A stretch of DNA of 64,000 bases from Campylorhamphus procurvoides (taxonomy: Eukaryota > Chordata > Aves > Passeriformes > Dendrocolaptidae): assembly GCA_013396655.1 (NCBI GenBank), contig WBMV01007620.1:248001-312000 (forward strand), written 5' to 3'. Below are positions 51,041 through 64,000 of the stretch, in pieces. The notes under the pieces were generated by a model that did no database searches, was not told where the DNA came from, and saw only the letters and a program-made list of their open reading frames with translations. Position 1 is the stretch's first letter. Every line of letters starts with the position of its first letter. The position numbers and the translations under genes are program-made.

Positions 51041-52079
51041 AGCCTGTCCTCCCACCCTGCCAGTAACTTCTGAACCGCTTGCCTAATTCCTAGTTGACTT
51101 TGGCAGAGGGGCAGTGTTCTCCAGCCCTGTTGCATGCATGTACATGTCTCACAGAAACAGGCAGATGGTTAGAGAAGAGACTGGGCAAAGGACAGGGGGA
51201 ACCCTTGTCTGTGTCTCTGCAGTTGGCCTGTAGTAATAACCATCATGGCATTTGCTGCCTCTTGCCAGGCTGCTGTGCAAAGGGAAGGCAGTATGGAAAG
51301 TGGGAGAGTCATGAAGCTGATGCAGTAGGTTATTGCAGTGTGCATGAAGGGAGGGATGTCACAGGGGCAGTAATGTGTGGATGTTATTCTGGGTAGGATG
51401 AAAGGATATTCTCATGGAATCCAGAGTTATTGTGGGGGATTTGTTTGACAGTGTAACTTATGTCTTTAAAGAAATTTCTGTCTTTAAAGGAATTGGGGAA
51501 AGTGCTGCTCAGATTAGACCTATTATAAAGAGGAAGGAAGAATAGGTGGTATAGAAAATGCCATCTGACATATGTGGGTAAGGAGTTGTGCATATCCTAT
51601 AAAGTCAGTGACGGAAATATGAGCTTGATAAGGGAAAAAGACTGTCATCCAGCCAGGAAGAACTTCAAACGTAGAACCTCATATATAGAAAGGAGGGGGT
51701 TTAGAGAGAAAAGAGTTGCTGTAGCACAGCAAATCAAATTGAAATCATTGAAATATTTCTTGAAAAACTTGGAGGCATGACATGTTTTTTTTCAGTTTAG
51801 GATTTAAAGAATTCTGTAATTTCAACACAAATGGGTTCTTTGACTCTTTAGAAGCTGTACTATCGCTAAAAATAAAAACAGATTTTGATATGAAGGTGAC
51901 AGTGTGGGATGCCCACGATAATAGTAACAAAACAGTATTTTCAGGAGGTGAACCATGACTCTGCTTTTCCTAACCAAATAGCTATTCCTGTCATTTGGAG
52001 ATCATTAAGTCTATTTCAGTAAATTCCATACACATTGACATTTTAGTTGCCTAAAGCCCTGTGGGTGAACAACGTATTT

Positions 52080-52127
52080 GGAAAAAAAAACCAAACAAAC
52101 AAAAAAACAAACAAACCAAAACCAAGA
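52080..52127. repeat. A/C-rich low-complexity tract, (AAAC)n-like
   Basis: A run of A followed by CAAACAAAC-type units. Confidence 0.8.
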
Positions 52128-53035
52128 TGTGGCCTTCTGTCTATTAAAATAGTTGTTTTTCAGTTGCTTCTGCTGACTCAATAATATTATGTGAAGTAAC
52201 TAATAGGAAAAAAAAATCCATGTATGTTTGTAATTAATGTATTTGAAACTTAAGATTGTTTTAACTATAAGTTTGGATGCTGGGAGGTGTTTGTTTTTTT
52301 TCTTCTGGAGTAAATCAAATTTGTTTTTATAAGTCATCATAAAATATAGTGACTAAAAGTGCATTGCAAATAATATGTATGGGCAAGGGAGATAGGAAGA
52401 TGCTATTAAGGTCAAAGTATGCTCTGCTTTGATCATACAAAATACTGAACAACCCTGGGAAGCTCAGAGGCCTAGCCTGTATTTTTCCACACCAGTAAAA
52501 TGGGTGACCTTTTGTTTGACTGTTCCAGTTATAGTCACTTAAAATAACATTTGAGCTATTGTTGGCCATTTCACTGAAAATGGGAGGCAGATCAAGCTTG
52601 TTAGCTTGCTGCTCTTCAAAGAAATTAACAAAGAGGAGGCATGCTGTCCTTAAAGAATTAGTCTACACAAAGCTTCAGTGCTAGTGAGAAGAGATCGTTC
52701 AATTATCGAAAAAAATAAACAGTTTTATGCTAGTAAATTTTCTTTCCGATTTTAAATCAGTGGGTGCTCTTTAAAAGTACTAGTTGTTACACTATTTTAA
52801 TATCTCAGATTTTTAAGCAATTTATTAGTAATAGTTGTAACTCTGTGACTATTAAACTATTTTGGAACTCTTCTTAAATATTTGTTTTCTTGCTCACTTA
52901 ATATTTTGAGAATGAGTTTTATTTTTGATTTCTTTGTAACTTGTGAAATATAGCAATGGTTACAACAGATCATTTCCCACCAAAACGTGCAAATTGCCAA
53001 GTCCAGTGCACCTTTAGTATCCAGACATATTCATT

Positions 53036-53051
53036 CCCCCAAATTTGGGGG
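53036..53051. repeat. 16-bp perfect palindrome
   Basis: CCCCCAAATTTGGGGG is self-complementary. It is short, and no associated element is visible. Confidence 0.95.
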
Positions 53052-56000
53052 GTGACTTGTAGTATTAAATGTACAAGGGTGATGGTGCATGAAAATAAGA
53101 ATGTGTTTTTATGTGGTTGATTCTTGAGTGTAAGAGCTGCATGATGGGGCCCCCAACCTAATGTGTGCTTATGGAAGTTGCTGTACAGATAAATAACCAC
53201 TTCCAGTTTCTTCCACCTGTTGTGAATGTAACTAATAATTAGAAAGGAGAACACGGTGTCTTTCCTATCCTCGAGGCTGGCTTTGTGTACAATGCTGAGA
53301 ATGAAATAGTGGGAGCTGGGTTGCGGTAGTGGAATGGAGGCAGGGATGAAAGTGAGAGTATTCTGTTGAGCGTATTTACAGATTTTTCATGTTCTGGAGC
53401 CCTGACATTGGGAGATCCATGTGTTGGGTCTTAGGTAAGACTGTGTGCTTTTGCTGGGCAATGTGATCGACTAGCATTTGAGAGGATGTGTCATGCTAAA
53501 TATTTAAATTGGGGAGCTGCAGATTCAGTTTGATGTTTAAAGTGTGGGATTTGACAGCTCTGTATGTAGCATATATATTTGTGCAATGTTAATTTGCATA
53601 TTTTTTATCATTTCATGGCTCATTCATATCTCTTGGGATGAAAATCCTGTCCACCTGTGAAGCTGAAAGAATTGGGGTTTATTTCAGATGCAATGATATA
53701 TAAAGATTAAAATGGACCTCTAGAATCAATTACATTTGTGAGATGCATGGTAATTCTTTCCTAACTTCCTTTTCCTTGTCTAATATACTTTGCCATTTTA
53801 TTGAGGAACTGCAGGACAGATTAAATTACATATGGCAGATTGTGGTGGTAAGGTTGCTCTGCTGTAAATCAGAAACAAATTTGAACGTGATGTGAATTGC
53901 TTAATGCCTGCCAATGCCTGGTAGTTACATAAAACAGATTTTTAGCATGATACCACAGCCAAAGTGGCATAGTATGTTTTAACCTGAAGTTTGAATTTGG
54001 AAGGAAAATAACAAATGCTGAGATTGTTTTTAATGTGTGATAACACTTGCATGAAGCTACTTTTGTCCAGTTACATTTTGCAAGCAAAACCACAAAGGTA
54101 TTACTGTAGCATGGTATGTGCTGATGTTTAGGTTCTGTAGAGCCAGTGGTAGAACAGTAAATGATGCTGAGCACCTAAGTATTTGGAGGCAAGAGGATTT
54201 CCTGTGACATGTACTTTAGGGTTGACTCTATGAGTACAAAAATATACAAAATATGCCATTAATGCTCTACAATTTTATTATAAATCAAACTATTATACTG
54301 TTTGTTAAGAAACAGAAAAGGTAGTACCATGCTAACAGATTATATTCTCCTGATTACTTTTTATTAAAAAAACCTGAAAGCCCTTGTACAAAGGCCACAG
54401 ATTATATTGAAATTTTTGTCCTTTAAATATGCCTCTGAAATACTTGAACTGAAGAGAAATTATCCAAAGGGTATATGGATTACTGGAATATTAACAGAAG
54501 TGTGTTCAAATAGTTTTCGAGAAACTAGTTGTCTGGAATATGCATAAACTGTATTTTTTTCCTAATAACTCCTTCAATTTGATAAGTATTTTCCCATTTC
54601 TCTGATTAAATGAAGACAAGTAGACATTCTCTTTTGAACATTGTTCCTTAACTACACAAAATAATGTATGTTATGTTTTATCACTTTTATTATAACTCAT
54701 TAAGATACTTTCTAGTAAATCTATATGAAGGAAAATAATACTGCCATTTAATTAAAAACAAAACCAAATCATTGACAGAGGAGAAACGGCTCAAACTAAT
54801 CTAAAAAAGATGAAAGGAAAGCAAGAGTTGATCAATTGCACTGCAGTACCTAAGAGAAATGTAATCCTCCTGAAGGAGAAACATAGAAAATAAGTTTCCA
54901 AATTGATTTCAAGTTAAGATGTCAGTAGTGGGGGGAGAGAACACTGTACATGTGCCAGTGCTATATATGGTACAGCTGTGACTGGAGTGCTAAAAAAAAG
55001 CGGAATATAAGTCAAGGTGGCAACTGGACTGAATTCCAGTTGAGTAAGAGTTCCAGGGTACAGCCATTGACCAGCAGCTATTTTGGTTCATTGCTATGCT
55101 TCTAAAGTACTATGGACAGGGCATACCCGAATTAAAATCTAAACACTGTCAAACATACATCCTCATCGACCCTTCCCTTTCACAACAGAAGGACTAGATG
55201 AAAACAGAACTTGGTCCTTGGGGAATATGAAACAGATTAGTTAAACTGTCGGGTAATTAAGTGGTGTTTCCCTGCATTTGTTATATGATGAAAGCTATAT
55301 CCTTTCTATCAGCACTTTTGAGAGCCCGTTTTTTGCAAACAAGTAGTCTGTTTAAGGGTCTGCTAAAATTTTGGGACTTAATAAATTGCCTTCATGCCTT
55401 CAAGGAGTTTAGGTAGTAAAGCATTGTGTGTTGTGATATAAATTACTATGACCAATTGTTCAAAGTTATTAAGTGGGACAAATATATTAAATTTACAAAC
55501 AGAGGAAAAAATAAAAACCTGTGCTGTATAAGAAGTTGTGGTGAGCCTGACCTGAAGTTCCATGAATGGGCCTATTTAATTGCCTTGTTTTGGATGTCTT
55601 CCTTTGAGAGATACAAAATGGAGCAAAATTTGAGAAAATGGAAATCTTTAGCAGGCTTATGCCTCTTGGTAAAAACTCTGAGCTTTCTGGGCTGTATCTG
55701 AACTTGCTATGTCATTTTCACCTTGATTGCTTGGCTCTGCTCAGAGTGGTGCCTTTATTCTTTCATTCCCCACTATTCATATGCTGTTGTTTATACAATT
55801 TAAAGGTAAAAAAGTCGTCAGTGTTTTCTTTGGCACTTAACTGTAATGATTCTTTTAGTTAAAGAGTATAATCATCAAGTAGCCCTTTTGCAAAATAAAC
55901 AACCTAATTCCCCCTAAGTATATAATAATATTATAAGCTATCCCTGTACTGTATGTATCTCTTGCAGTAGAGGCACAGATTAATGGAATCAGAGCTGGAA

Positions 56001-57439
56001 GATGTGAACAGCAAAAGTTTTCATCTATTTTACTTGTACCAGAAGGCAGAGCTTAAATGGAAATGAGTTTTATTGGTGGATATACTGAGAAGACATTTTA
56101 GGTAGATTTTGCAGCTTTGTCAGTGAGGACAGGTGGGCTGTTCTGAGCACACTTCAGTGCCCCTGCTCATATCTCTGTACACAGGAAGCTGTTTGGAACT
56201 CCTTAATTTTCTCCTTTTGTATTGTAGAGTTCTTGGCTCACCATTTGAGATTACTGAACAGAAACCAAACCTAAAAAGTCTGCCTAGGTTATAGACTGCC
56301 TTTAAAATAGAACATTGAAGTGTGCTGAGCTCTTTTATTCAGTGATAATTGTCATTTCTCCCTGCAAGTTTCAGCAATATGTCCTTCACTGTTTTGTCCA
56401 CTTCCATGAGAGAAATGAAAGTTATTCAGTTGTATAATGCATTTGTTCTTCAAACTGGAACACAAAACCCCACTATGATCTCAATAATATATTTCTCCTT
56501 ACGACTAAAGGTCTGGTAGTAATTAAGTCATAAATACACAAACTTTGCATTGCTAGCTTTGCAGTTCAGTTGTACTCTTGTAAAAATAAAGAAAATATAT
56601 AGCAATAATTGATGAATGAGGTGATAGGATGCAAAGTACCAGGAGGGGAAGCATTGAGGCATTGCTTATGAGACTGGGAGAGGAAAGGGAGGTGTATTTC
56701 TGTGGTATATCTATAAACACATTTTACAAATACTGTAATTCAGAAACAGCAGGCTAATTTGCTTTTCCAACAGTGGGAAATATACCTTTTAGTGAGATCT
56801 GCTCTTCCACTCTGTTTTACAAACATCTTAATCTCTGTTTCTTGGATTTTCCACTGTGGGTTATTCTGTCTGGTAAGCTTCTACAGTTCTGATATTTTTG
56901 GGGGAACTTCTGCAAATGTTGCAGTAAATTAGGGGAAAAAATTTTGGTTGGGAAAAAATCCTGGTGACATATCAAGATCAACACTTCTGTGGATTTTTTT
57001 TAGCATGAAAGAACTTCATGGTTAAATGCCAGTTGTGTGCTGTGGCAAATGGAAATATAAAGAAGTCAGTCTGCACTGCATTTATGTTCATTTTTGTTAG
57101 AGGAAAAAGAAGTGTAAACTCAATTCAGTCCATTTCTGTTTCTCTGAAGTTTGAAGTTCTGTGTCACTCTTAAGTCTACCTCTTTTTTAAAAAATTATTA
57201 TTCTTAAATAGAACTATGTTCTTACAAAAAGTACATTTGTATGATATAGCAACTATGCACGTGGTTTTAAAAGTAAGATCTGAAGAGGAGAAGTCTTTTG
57301 TGTGCTATGTGCGGTTTTAGTTGTAGGCTTTGTCTTTTCCCACTTTTCTTTCCTAAACAGGATTTGGAAGCTCTTCAACTGAAGTATTAAGAAAGCATCT
57401 TTTGAAAATTGTGGTGAACTTAGTTTTATCAATTGAACA

Positions 57440-57480
57440 ACAAATAAACCCCAAAACAAAACAAACCCCCAAAACTGAAC
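57440..57480. repeat. A/C-rich low-complexity tract
   Basis: AAATAAACCCCAAAACAAAAC and following, then CCCCC. Confidence 0.75.
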
Positions 57481-58955
57481 CTAATTAGTTAATTGTCTTA
57501 TTTCTATGGTGTTTAAACAGTTACTTTTAGATATTTTTAATACACAGTCCAATTTTGAAGAATAAAAAACTCTAGCCGTATTGTTTTTATTGAAAGATGT
57601 GTCTATGATATCTTATCAATAATGGTGGCAGTAATAAAATGAAATACTGAACTAGAACTATTCCCCAAAGTCTTATTTGCTGTCAACTATCCCAGAAAAT
57701 ACAGAATGATGCAAGGTGTCTATCCCAAATTAAGTGAAAAAGCTGATACTCATTCTCTTGTTTCAGATGAGAGAATAGAGCATTGATCAGGTACTCTGAA
57801 AGAAGGTAACATGCAAGAAATCGTTCTCCTCTAGAAGTCTGATACCTATATGTAAAATTGACACCACTTGTTGGGCTCTGGTGGTGGGTAGAAGGTGTAG
57901 GAAATTCTACTTTGTTAGTCATCTTCTACATATGGAAGCTCTATTGTTATTCTGCTCCACTTCACTGTGTCTAACATCTTAATATATGGTAGAATTAATG
58001 AGATTACTATCAGCAGTCTTTGAAGTTTATTGATTTTTACAAAGGTGTATTTCATAAGTGGAACTCATACACATATGAACTCTTACTTTCTTTTACTGTC
58101 CTGAGAATGAAAATTCACTGTTACTGCATGTAGGGTATGTTTTGCAGCATAAGATCATGTGACAGTGTCTTCAATAGTAGTGCTTTACCTATATTTTTCT
58201 ACAACTGAGTCTGTATAATACCTGTTCACACTGCATATTTATGGCAGATACAATGTGTTATTTAGGATCAACTCTTTCTACAAGGCATTTTATTTGAATA
58301 GTGAATAGTGTTGTTAGTCACATGTTTGTGTGCTAATCAATGGAAATATATTAAAGGAGATTAGAAAATATTGAGTGGTAGCTCCATACTGTTCTATGTT
58401 TTTGTATCATTAATAGCATTAAAGAAATGCTTTTTAAACAAGAAGTACAAGTCTCTCTTCTTTTTCAGGAAGACTTTCATATGTTTTGCTTACAATTTCT
58501 AAATATAAAGCTGTATTTCTAAAAATAGAAATTAAAAAATAATTACAACTCAATGTGTTGAGTTGAATTAGTCAAGTAATTTAAACTTCTTGAGGTACTG
58601 AAAACACTCTAATTTCCATTCTAATTCCGTTTGAATGTATTAAATAAATAGAGAAGCAAAGAAGAAATACAACTGCTGCTGTGTACTAACTTGATGTTAG
58701 TGGTCAGGATTCCTTACTTAAATGAGATATTGCATTTAATAACTATTACATCAGTATTAGAGTAGTGTATTTCAAAACAAAAAGGTCAAAAAGTGGTACT
58801 GTTTTTTGCATGTTACAAACTTGCAAAAAACCAAAGGGTCAAATAAATTCTCTAAAGACATAAGCAGATAAGGGTTGTTCTGTTTCTGTTAATAAATGAG
58901 AATTTCCCAATATTAAAATCTGTTGAATTTTGGAACAACTGAGAAGAGAGGGAAT

Positions 58956-59825
58956 TCTTAGAATCATAAAGGGACCCACAAGGGTTGAATCCAACTTTTG
59001 ACCCTGCACAGGACACCATAAGAGTTAGACAATGTGCCTGAGAGTGTTGTCCAAACACTTCTTGAACTCTGTCAGGCTTTGTGCTGTGACCGCTGCTCTG
59101 GGGTGCCTGTTCCAGTGCCCAGTTGTCTTTTCCCAATATCTAATCTGAATCTTCTCTGATGCAACTTCATGCTATTCCCTTGGATCCTGTCACTGGTCAC
59201 CACAGAGAAGGGATCAGTGCCTGCCCTTCTGTTCCCCTGACAAGGAAGTTGTAACTGCAGTGAGATCTCCCTCCCCTCAGTCTCCTCTTCTCCAGGCTGA
59301 ACACACCAAGTGGCCTCAGCCGCTCCTCAAACAGCTTCCTCTCAGGGCTCTTCACCATCTTCATTGACCTCTTTTGGACACTTTCCAAGAGCTTAATATT
59401 TTTCTTATATTGTGGTGCCCAAAACTGCACACAATATTCAAGGTGAGGCCACGCAGTGCAGAGCAGAGCAGGACAATCCCCTCCCTCGACTGGCTGGTGA
59501 TGCTGTGCCTGATGCCCCACAGGACACAGTTGGCTCCCCTGGCTGCCAGGGCACTGCTGACTCATATTCAACCTGCCATTGATTAGGACTCCCAGGTCCC
59601 TTTCCAAGGTGTTCCTCTCCCACTTCTCATTCCCTACTCTATGTGCATCCAGGGCTTCCCCATTCCAGGTGCAGAATCTGGAACATGCCCTTGTTAAACC
59701 TCATGGTTGGCAATTGCCCAGCCCTCTAATTTGTTCAGATGTCTCTGCAGGACCTCTCTGCCCTTGGCAAAGTCAGCAACTCCTCCCAATTTGGATTATC
59801 AGTAAACTTACTTAGTATACCTTCA
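58956..59825 (-). mobile_element. CR1 LINE, 5'-truncated, about 0.87 kb
   Basis: The plus strand starts with TTAGAATCATAAAGGGACC, the reverse complement of a CR1 3' end. It runs through the 3' UTR (CCCTGCACAGGACACC, AACACTTCTTGAACTCTGTC) into the ORF2 C-terminus and part of the reverse-transcriptase tail. The 5' break is near 59825. The 3' end is present, so this is the classic target-primed truncation pattern. It is the best preserved CR1 here. Confidence 0.95.
59197..59607 (-). pseudogene. CR1 ORF2 C-terminal remnant
   Basis: A 136-codon minus-strand frame keeps typical CR1 ORF2 C-terminal motifs. LEYCVQFWAPQYKK is at about residues 56-69, then the LLESVQKR segment, then LGVFSLEKRRLRG at about residues 99-111. 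The N-terminal part keeps ERDLGVLINGRLNMSQQC, but then departs from the family in a way that suggests a frameshift before residue 50. The reverse-transcriptase catalytic region is not included, so it encodes no working enzyme. Confidence 0.9.
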
Positions 59826-62800
59826 AATATAAATGCACTAAGCGTGCTATTTCCCCTTCTCTCCCTGCCCTCTTCAGCTCCCTTTTTGTAGTTAAAATTC
59901 AAATTCTTCAGTATAGCTGGATTTCTGCACTTAACAGCATTGACTGGTAAAATGAGAATAATCACTCCTGACTAGATGAAGTCATAAGAATGAGATAAGC
60001 TGTGACTACAGCTATAACTTAATAATTTTTGAAATTTCTAGGTTCCTGTGTTCTTTCAGACAGATACCACTTAGCACTGTTTTCAATACTCAGTGAAAGC
60101 AATCTGAAGACAGGATCTGTGACTATTACTAGTCTAGACATGGAATGCTTAATTATTCTGTGCTTCACGTGAGCTACTGTAGGTGAAAAATCCTTTAGAC
60201 CTTTGTTACTTTCTCTAGAATCCTATCTCTGTTGACGTGTTCTCACTTTAGATCCTTCAAATATGGTACATGCTTTGTGACCTTTTAGTAATGAATGTGA
60301 CATTTTTAGAAAAAAAATGTTTTGAACATATGGCTGAAATATTATTCAGTCTTTTTTGATTAACTGTTGTGACTCTTGATTAGCTAAAACAGTTTGTTTT
60401 TTAGCTTATTCTGTTCTCTAGAGCTATATTTTTTTAACCTCAAGGTAAGGCTAATAGGTTTTAAGACATAGAATAACTACTGTAATCAACTGCCCGTGTC
60501 TGCTACAAGTCAGTTTATGAAACTCCATGGACCAAAGCAATGTGTTTTGGACAGATTCACAAATTGCAGGAAGATGATCATGTGAGGAGGTTTCTATTGG
60601 TGCCTCTACCTGCCCATGCATGATGCTGTATTGGGACGATGGTGCACAAAAATAATGCCTCTTAACACCAGCCTGTCTGTCAGTATTAGGTGTCATCAAC
60701 AGATCACATTTTGTGAACACAGTGGAAGAATGTGAGGCTTCTGAAAACCTCAGGAACTCTGAGAAAGAATCCATTATGATAGATTAAATCATCATGGCGG
60801 AAGAGCCTTCAGCAGGTCGGAGGCAATGGTTTCACTGTCAGTTAGACTCAAATTATGTACCTGGGGAAAGGACTGCAAATATTATATCTTTCTTCTGTTT
60901 TATATTGTTTTATTTGATGTAATATCAAATGTTATAATGGTCACATGATATCTATGACTGGACATGCTTACTTGTGCTTTTGGCTCCTAGTGCCTGTCTG
61001 TGGGGAAGAGATGTTGAGCAGTTCTTTGATATGTGGATGTGATTTGGTAGCCTTTGAATTGTGCCTTGACAGTCTAATTGTAAAAGACAAATAGTGGAGG
61101 TATCAGTTTTGAAACAGAGTTAAGAAACTTACAGCTCATTTTCTTAGGGCCGTGTTTTGTCCTGAGTGCCAGGGCTGGCTGTCCCCATGTGCTGCAATGG
61201 GACAGGTGTATTAGAAGGGACCTTGTAAACCAAGAGTTTTCCCTAGAGTTGCAGCTTATTCAGTGTGGCAAGGAGGAGAGAGAATAGAAGCCAGTCTTTC
61301 TTCCTTGATTATAGGAGGCCGTCCTTTCTAATTTGAACAGCTATTGCTTAGTATACCGGTGTGCTCCAGAGAAATCATAAGTATGCTTAGAGTTAAAGCA
61401 AACAATGAAAAGGCTAAAACCTCTTGTTCTTGCGGGAATGAAAATACATAGTCTGGTCTTTTTCAGTAACTTCCTACTGAAACCTTTTATCCTCTTTGGT
61501 GTTCTAAATAGTAAACTTTCCCCATCAGTTCTGCATCTCCACAGCAAATTAAAAAAACTAAAATCTTGTAGAGAACCTGAGTCAGTGACGCATTTTTATG
61601 TCCAGTTCAAAGTTTGGTCAACATCCTGCTTGTAGGTCTGCGGTTTGGTAGCATTATAGCACTATGTTCTCCTAGTTATACTCCACAGTGTTCTGTCATG
61701 GCTTTTTAGACTTGACCGTTTTCTTTGTCATACAAAGTAGAGAATTTAAGCAGCTGATAAGTCATTTGCTATACAAATATAAATCACAAAATATGGATTA
61801 TTCCACCAGTGAGGCAAACAAAGGTAACCTAGAATGTCTTGAAAAGTAATTTCAGGCTGTATGCAGCATTTTCAAGGAAAGTTTAAGTTCATCTGGTATT
61901 GCTGTTTCATTTTATGGTCACAAAGGAAGATGACACACCTCCTGTTGCTTTTTCCAATATGGGAAGCTAGTCCAGTGAAATAATTTCATTCCTGGGGCCT
62001 CTGATAGGAATTGCAAGTGAATAACCTATTGACTTAGTTTTATGAGCATTTTGGTGTTGGATATTGAAACTAATTAAAAGCAAAAGTTGCAGTTGCTAAT
62101 CTATCCCTGAAAATCTCAAGCGTTTTTGAATTTCTGTTTGCTGAAGTAACTGCTGCATGACATAAAAAATTGCTTAATTTAATTAAGCAGATGTGGGGAA
62201 TAAAGAAGCAAAGTTATCTTTTTTCCTTTTTTTTTTTTGTTAGGAAGCTATAAAGGCTTGTTCAGAAAATTCGCTTTTTGCTGAAAGACAGAACACACAA
62301 TTCACCTTTGGCACAATAGGCATCTGAACCAAGATTAGCAATACCAAGTTTAAAACCTGTCTTAATTTAGGCGTTTCTGAAGGGATTATATATGGATAGC
62401 ATAATGTTTAGAAAACTGCTAGCTGTCTTGAAGTGTGCACAGGGACAAAGGAATATCTCGGGGCTAAAGAGGCACTTAGGCATTGATAAGATCCCCCTCT
62501 GGCCACCTGTCCAAAGTCGTTGGCAGCCTGGTGTAGGGTATGGGAGAGTAGCAATGCCTGCTGGCTCACAAAGCCACCCTGAATACTCGACTGTTCCTGG
62601 AGCTGCTGTGACACCATTTCAAGCTGAGGGCTTGTGTAGTCGCAGTCCATACTGCCTGTCGGGTTTTTCATTCAAAACTCTGACTGTTTTGATTCTTAGA
62701 GCAATTTTTTTTAGCTAATAAATAAATAAAATCTCATTATTCTGGTTTGGATGTTACCAAGTAGAGGTATTTTCAAATGTGAAAGTTCAAGATATTTAAT

Positions 62801-64000
62801 CATACATATGAGAATGCTATGTGAATACTTCACAAAATCCCATAACTCTCTTCAAAAGACCTTGAAAAGTTATCTGCATCTATACTGCATTCTATATCTC
62901 TGAACTGGTTGCTATACTCAATTTGGCTTTCAAATTTGAAGGAAAAGAAAATTTCCATTCTCCAACTTGAGATGAACTCTGCTAATTCTTCTTGGATTGT
63001 GCAAGTGCTTCAGATAACTGAGCAGAATGTGGAGCAGTGCAGTGTTTCTGTCCCTCAGCCTCCGGTGAGGTTCCCAGATGTTGCACATGCAGTTATAAAC
63101 AAGGTTGCTCAGCAGTTCCTAATCTGATCAAACACGCTACCGTATCCTTTTCAGTCTCACGAACACACGTTCAGCCTGCAGTCGGTTAATTATCTCTTAA
63201 GCAGTTCCTCTCTAATTCAGTGTAATCTCCTGCTTATTTTCTATTTCCGTGGATTAAGCGTCTGTGTTGACAAAATGAAAAGAACATCACAATCTTATTG
63301 ATTTGATCATGATGGTGGAAGTGAATGAGAGTCCCTGGCAGCACACTCTTCCTGCTGGCTTTTCATCCTGGAGGTGTGACATGCTAAAGATTCTAGTCAT
63401 GAACAAGCGCTGTTATTTTTTGTGAGATTGCCATGGTGATCAGGTGGGCTGTGAAGCACAGTGAAGAAATGCCTTTTCCCAGTTTATCAGCTTAGGAGAA
63501 AAGGAATTTGGGAACCCCCATTAATCTGAAGCTGTCAGGATTTTTTGTGTCTTGCCAGTACCATTCTGCTGTTGCTAAAAGGGCAAGGGGAGGGAGCACA
63601 GTAGCCCCAGTGTTATTCTGCCAGTGTGAAATTGGCTAACTGTTGGCTGCTCCTGTTTGAGCTTATGGAGTATCCTGAGTTTGCAGGTGCTGGTGGAGCA
63701 TGTCCAAGTAGCCTTCTGCACGTGTGTTGCCTTTTATCTCAGGACTTTCCAGCCACTGCTGGAATTGTGAGGTTTTCTAAATGACCCTTTTTTAACAGTT
63801 AACCTAAGCCATTTCTACTGTACCCCCAAATGCACACAAACCAAGAAGCATGAATGGAACATAAGAAAAATTACTCACACTCAGTTGGGCATTTTTTGAT
63901 GATCTCCTCCTATTGCTACAGCAACTGGTCCAAGAACTCTTATGCTATTATTGAAATTTTCTTTTCATTACTGAGGCTGACATGCAAGCCATTATATCTG
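59826..64000. other. AT-rich intron-like or intergenic stretch
   Basis: No exon is supported. A GCGG-containing start-like ATGGCGGAAGAG at 60794 opens a 42-codon frame without recognised domain. The frames at 62392-62718 (both strands) have no family resemblance I can see. A T-rich tract lies at 62218-62240, and (AAAT)n-like units lie near 62716-62730. Confidence 0.4.

Larger units (their letters stand above)
45584..58955. other. AT-rich intron-like or intergenic stretch
   Basis: Thirteen kilobases without a supportable exon. It holds A/C-rich tracts, a G/T-rich tract at 48781-48940, a CCATCTGT simple repeat, and two small perfect inverted repeats, listed separately. Open frames here are short and lack domains. 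If the gene starting at CpG island 2 runs rightward, this is probably its long first intron. Confidence 0.45.

Noticed and set aside
60794..60922. ATGGCGGAAGAG start-like context with a 42-codon frame
   Set aside because: It lies in AT-rich DNA without a CpG island or recognised domain, and the frame soon becomes Phe/Leu-rich non-coding sequence.
62392..62718. 108-codon plus-strand frame and an overlapping minus-strand frame
   Set aside because: No recognisable family, no splice or promoter context, and mirrored frames on both strands suggest a chance stop-poor patch.
1..64000. CRISPR arrays, tRNA or rRNA genes, and endogenous retroviral genes or LTR pairs
   Set aside because: No regularly spaced repeats, no tRNA-like internal promoter with a cloverleaf, and no viral gene motifs or paired LTRs were seen by eye. 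Dedicated searches could still find small or decayed examples.

Overview
This window looks like nuclear DNA from a bird. The recognisable interspersed repeats are all CR1-type LINEs. There are five insertions or fragments: three on the minus strand and two on the plus strand. I saw no Alu-, L1- or B-type elements. The rest is AT-rich, low-complexity, intron-like or intergenic DNA broken by two compact GC-rich CpG islands, each next to or containing an assembly gap. Short A/C-rich tracts (and their G/T complements) recur, which may hint at a songbird, but that is a weak inference. There are no bacterial operons, tRNA or rRNA genes, or CRISPR arrays. No complete protein-coding gene could be supported.

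Layout: 1-14.2 kb is AT-rich and could be the body of a minus-strand transcription unit. It has a convincing splice acceptor on the minus strand at 2768 followed by 3'-UTR-like sequence, and a CpG island at its right edge. 14.27-16.2 kb is CpG island 1, holding a 786-base gap, a 75-bp triplicated minisatellite and smaller GC-rich repeats. 16.2-42.2 kb is mostly gene-poor. It holds an ancient plus-strand CR1 (about 17.9-19.0 kb), a younger minus-strand CR1 fragment with a broken reverse-transcriptase frame (20.8-21.6 kb), an AT satellite-like patch (27.3 kb), a pyrimidine-rich stretch of nearly 2 kb (34.8-36.6 kb) and an 88-bp duplicated block (36.0 and 37.8 kb). 42.2-43.5 kb is CpG island 2, with GC boxes, an inverted CCAAT box and a 100-base gap. 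It probably drives a plus-strand gene, and a start codon in good Kozak context directly before a possible splice donor lies at 43517. 43.5-64 kb is AT-rich, intron-like sequence with a short plus-strand CR1 (45.3 kb) and a longer minus-strand CR1 carrying a degraded ORF2 C-terminus (59.0-59.8 kb).

No gene could be named. The most useful results are the two CpG-island promoters, the CR1 annotation, the candidate terminal exons and the duplicated 88-bp block with an acceptor-like left boundary. No convincing new biological system was found.
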